Positions 47,331-49,190 of a stretch of 49,190 nt of DNA are shown in pieces. Within the stretch, counting starts at the first letter, position 1; each line of letters starts with the position of its first letter. The stretch is from Betaproteobacteria bacterium (GTDB lineage: Bacteria > Pseudomonadota > Gammaproteobacteria > Burkholderiales > SG8-39), in assembly GCA_016868105.1 (NCBI GenBank), contig VGIA01000005.1:1-49190 (forward strand). Direction: 5' to 3'. The translations under genes were made by a program, and so were the position numbers. The notes under the pieces are model-generated. The model was given only the letters and a program-made list of their open reading frames with translations. It had not been told where the DNA came from and made no database searches.

Positions 47331-47521
47331 CAGAGCAATTCCCGCCCGCGCGGAGCCCCGAAATCGGCTTCGCCGTGCAAATTGGAACGCTTGACGCCGG
47401 CGAGCAGGTCCCGCAGTGCGTAGACGCGCTTGAGCGCGGGGCGCAGGCGGATGTCGTGGTCGACGACTTCGACCTCCAGCGCCGCGCCCGCGGCCCCTGC
47501 CTCTGGTGAAGCCGGCCCGAA
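47330..47521 (-). pseudogene. MazE-type antitoxin remnant, 5' end missing
   Basis: The frame leading into mazF reads AALEVEVVDHDIRLRPALKR and then LLAGVKRSNLHGEADFGAPR, a clear C-terminal half of a MazE/AbrB-type antitoxin. It lacks the WGNS...RIPK DNA-binding part. Upstream the frame runs through GPASPEAGAAG into the histidine/glycine-rich reading of the palindrome at 47530, with no ATG, GTG or TTG. A deletion that joined the antitoxin to the neighbouring Phd-PIN promoter is the simplest explanation. Confidence 0.7.
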
Positions 47522-47529
47522 TCGGATAC

Positions 47530-47560
47530 CATGACCATGGTCATGTCCATGGTCACATCG
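47530..47560. promoter_or_regulatory. palindromic operator of the Phd-PIN operon
   Basis: A perfect 16-bp palindrome (half CATGACCA, 47530-47545) is followed by a second copy of CCATGGTCA at 47548-47556. A weak promoter, TGGTGA-17-TACCAT, overlaps it. Toxin-antitoxin operons are commonly repressed by their own antitoxin at such sites, here about 27 bases before the antitoxin start. Confidence 0.55.
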
Positions 47561-47586
47561 TGATCCGCCACCGCAAGGAGACGCGA

Positions 47587-47814
47587 ATGCAAACCATCAA
47601 GGCTTCCGAGTTCAAGGCCAAGTGCCTCGCGCTCATGGACCAGGTCCAGCGCACCGGCGTGCCCGTGGTGGTGACCAAGAACGGCAAACCCGTCGCCGAA
47701 CTGGGGCCGCACCGGCCGGCCCCGAAGCACCTGCGCGGCGCATGGAAAGGTCACGTGACCATCAAGGGCGACATCGTCTCGCCGCTGGAGGAGGACTGGG
47801 AGGCATTGAAGTGA
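47587..47814 (+). CDS. Phd/YefM family antitoxin
   Basis: A 75-residue antitoxin. The N-terminal DNA-binding and dimerisation part reads MQTIKASEFKAKCLALMDQV, and VVVTKNGKPVAELGPHRP is the family core. The C-terminal stretch (HLRGAWKGHVTIKGDIVSPL, then EEDWEALK) is the flexible toxin-binding end. AAGGAG lies six bases before ATG 47587. It overlaps the PIN toxin gene by four bases (GTGA) and probably represses its own promoter at 47530. Confidence 0.92.
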   Translation: MQTIKASEFKAKCLALMDQVQRTGVPVVVTKNGKPVAELGPHRPAPKHLRGAWKGHVTIKGDIVSPLEEDWEALK

Positions 47815-48212
47815 CGTTGCTGCTCGACACGCACGCCGCCCTCTGGTTCGCGCTGGAGGACGCCGCGCTCGGGAAGCGAAGCCGGGCCCTGGCGGCGCAA
47901 GCGCTGGAGGAAAGCCGGCTCGCCATTTCGGCGATCAGCTTCTGGGAGATCGCGCTGCTGATCCAGAAGGGCCGGCTGCAATCCGATCTGCCGGGTACCG
48001 AACTGCGCCTGACGCTTCTGGATACCGGAATCGCCGAACTTCCACTCACCGGCGAGATCGCGCTGCTTTCGGCCACCCTCGGCCTGCATCCGGATCCGGC
48101 CGACCGCTTCATCGCCGCGACGGCCATCCTGCACCAGGCGACGCTGCTGACTGCGGATGCGCGCCTGCTCGACTGGAAGCACGCGTTGAGGCGCCAGAAC
48201 GCGCGCAGGTAG
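47811..48212 (+). CDS. PIN domain (VapC-like) ribonuclease toxin
   Basis: A 133-residue PIN domain nuclease. The acidic active-site residues are visible in order: D in LLLDTHAALWF, E in ISFWEIALL, D in DPADRFIAA and D in LLTADARLLDW. Such toxins cut RNA, often tRNA, with Mg2+. GTG 47811 overlaps the antitoxin stop, giving translational coupling. The pair is intact and lies within a polysaccharide gene region, typical of acquired toxin-antitoxin cassettes. Confidence 0.92.
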   Translation: MTLLLDTHAALWFALEDAALGKRSRALAAQALEESRLAISAISFWEIALLIQKGRLQSDLPGTELRLTLLDTGIAELPLTGEIALLSATLGLHPDPADRFIAATAILHQATLLTADARLLDWKHALRRQNARR

Positions 48213-48310
48213 CCTCCCGCGGGCCTCGTCCGGCTCAAATCTGGCGCCGGCAGGACGAAAGTGCCGGAAGTGGCGATTCACCGGCTGAGGTTCGATCTCG
48301 ACCTTTGCCG

Positions 48311-49190
48311 TCAGGCGGATCGGGTTGCCGTGGCCTGATCCTGTTCCGCGTCGGGGACCATTTCCCGCGCCGCAGCCAGCACCGGCTCCAGCTGCAGGTC
48401 AGCCAAATCACCCGACTCCGGCCGCACGACGCGGTACGCCACGCCCCACGGACGCCAGCGCGCCACCGGGGAATCACCGAACAGCGCCACCACCGGCTTG
48501 CCCAGCGCGGCGGCAAGGTGCATCGCGCCGCCGTCGGGGCAGATCACCAGCCGCGCAAGGGACAGGGCCGCGATCAGCGTGGCGAGGTCCGGCGTCGGCA
48601 CCGGGATGAGGTTGCCACCGCCGGATTGATCGAGGACCTTCGCCGCAGCGACATCGTCGCCGGGATGGCGCGGATCGTCGGCAGGTCCCGGCGCCCACAG
48701 CAGCATCACGCGGCTGTCGCGCGCAAGTTGGCGGGCGAGCGCCGCATAGCGCTCCAGTGGCCAGCGCTGTTTGGGCCGGCGCGCGCTGATGTGAATGGCA
48801 ACGAAGGGACCGGTACCGGCAAGGTCCCTCACCCGCTCCAGTGCAGCCGGGTCGGGAAAGACGCGTACCTTGCCTGGCGCGCCGGTGATGCCGAGTTCTC
48901 GTCCGGTCTCGAAACTGCGCTCGACCTCGTGCATTTCCGCAGGCAAGTCGGACCGCGCCAGCACGACCTTGCGCGCGCCCAGGCTGTTGGCGAGCTTGAT
49001 CGATTGCGCCGTCGGCGCCGGTACCAGCACCGCGTCCAACCGCCGGCCGCGGATCGAGGACAAGAGCTTCAGACGGTCCTTGAACAGCGCCAGAGCCCCC
49101 TTGCTGCGGTGCTTCATCTTCTCGTAGACCAGCACCTCGTCCAGCAGCGTGTTGCGCGCCAGCACCTCGGCGTTGTAGGTGTTCACCAGC
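48311..49190 (-). CDS. glycosyltransferase family 9 (heptosyltransferase-like), 5' end outside the window
   Basis: At least 293 residues of a GT9 enzyme; the frame stays open to the window edge, so the true start lies beyond. VAIHISARRPKQRWPLERYA is the linker to the donor domain. LVICPDGGAMHLAAALGKPVVALFGDS is the ADP-heptose site, and ARWRPWGVAYRVVRPES follows. It would add a sugar to the LPS core or a related polymer. The visible N-terminal part, VNTYNAEVLARNTLLDEVLV, corresponds to residues 37-56 of the fragment at 45314-45481, so the two are paralogues. Confidence 0.88.
   Translation of the reverse strand, partial: LVNTYNAEVLARNTLLDEVLVYEKMKHRSKGALALFKDRLKLLSSIRGRRLDAVLVPAPTAQSIKLANSLGARKVVLARSDLPAEMHEVERSFETGRELGITGAPGKVRVFPDPAALERVRDLAGTGPFVAIHISARRPKQRWPLERYAALARQLARDSRVMLLWAPGPADDPRHPGDDVAAAKVLDQSGGGNLIPVPTPDLATLIAALSLARLVICPDGGAMHLAAALGKPVVALFGDSPVARWRPWGVAYRVVRPESGDLADLQLEPVLAAAREMVPDAEQDQATATRSA

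Overview
The window is high-GC, densely packed chromosomal DNA that reads as a betaproteobacterium (Burkholderiales, Nitrosomonadales or a near relative). The inference rests on gene families and order: a pyruvate dehydrogenase cluster whose LpdA carries its own lipoyl domain, glnA - small DUF4124-like gene - ntrB - ntrC, and pcm-like - rhodanese - tolC - waaA - waaC. I see no rRNA, tRNA, CRISPR array or complete insertion sequence. Both edges cut genes.

Positions 1-7300 hold a sugar-acid catabolic cluster: a beta-hydroxyacid dehydrogenase (cut by the left edge), a lactonase-type amidohydrolase, two short-chain dehydrogenases, an IlvD/Edd-type sugar-acid dehydratase, a PdxA-like dehydrogenase and a UxaA-family dehydratase. 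The natural reading is oxidation of a sugar, lactone opening, dehydration and further oxidation without early phosphorylation. The substrate cannot be read from sequence, and no transporter or regulator lies inside the window.

Positions 7500-24460 are mostly housekeeping: rsmE, argA, yggX, rpiA, the aceE-aceF-lpdA operon, divergent folD-prlC-xthA, a GST, a small zinc-ribbon membrane protein, malate synthase aceB and an uncharacterised Rossmann protein. Between rpiA and lpdA is a gene-poor block bounded by two copies of a 22-bp palindrome. Upstream of aceB are phased TTTCACA heptamers.

Positions 24460-29760 are the nitrogen-control region: ntrB-ntrC, a small secreted coiled-coil protein, and glnA. 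Upstream of glnA are a sigma-54 promoter and two NtrC sites 31 bp apart, in the classic enhancer layout. A rhodanese-like gene diverges from that control region.

Positions 29780-33410 are a reverse-strand operon, thiC - alpha/beta hydrolase - uppP, led by a TPP riboswitch that contains the thiC ribosome binding site. Positions 33469-40164 are a forward operon of RND adaptor, RND pump, PCMT-family methyltransferase, rhodanese and TolC-like outer membrane factor, which together could supply a tripartite efflux system.

Positions 40186-49190 are envelope polysaccharide genes (waaA, waaC, family 2 glycosyltransferase, nucleotide-sugar epimerase, DUF4254, ManC/AlgA-type enzyme, family 9 glycosyltransferase) mixed with signs of rearrangement. 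These are a chimeric pseudogene joining a glycosyltransferase start to a hydrolase end, tandem 19-bp repeats, a MazF toxin whose MazE partner lacks its 5' part, and an intact Phd-PIN toxin-antitoxin pair.
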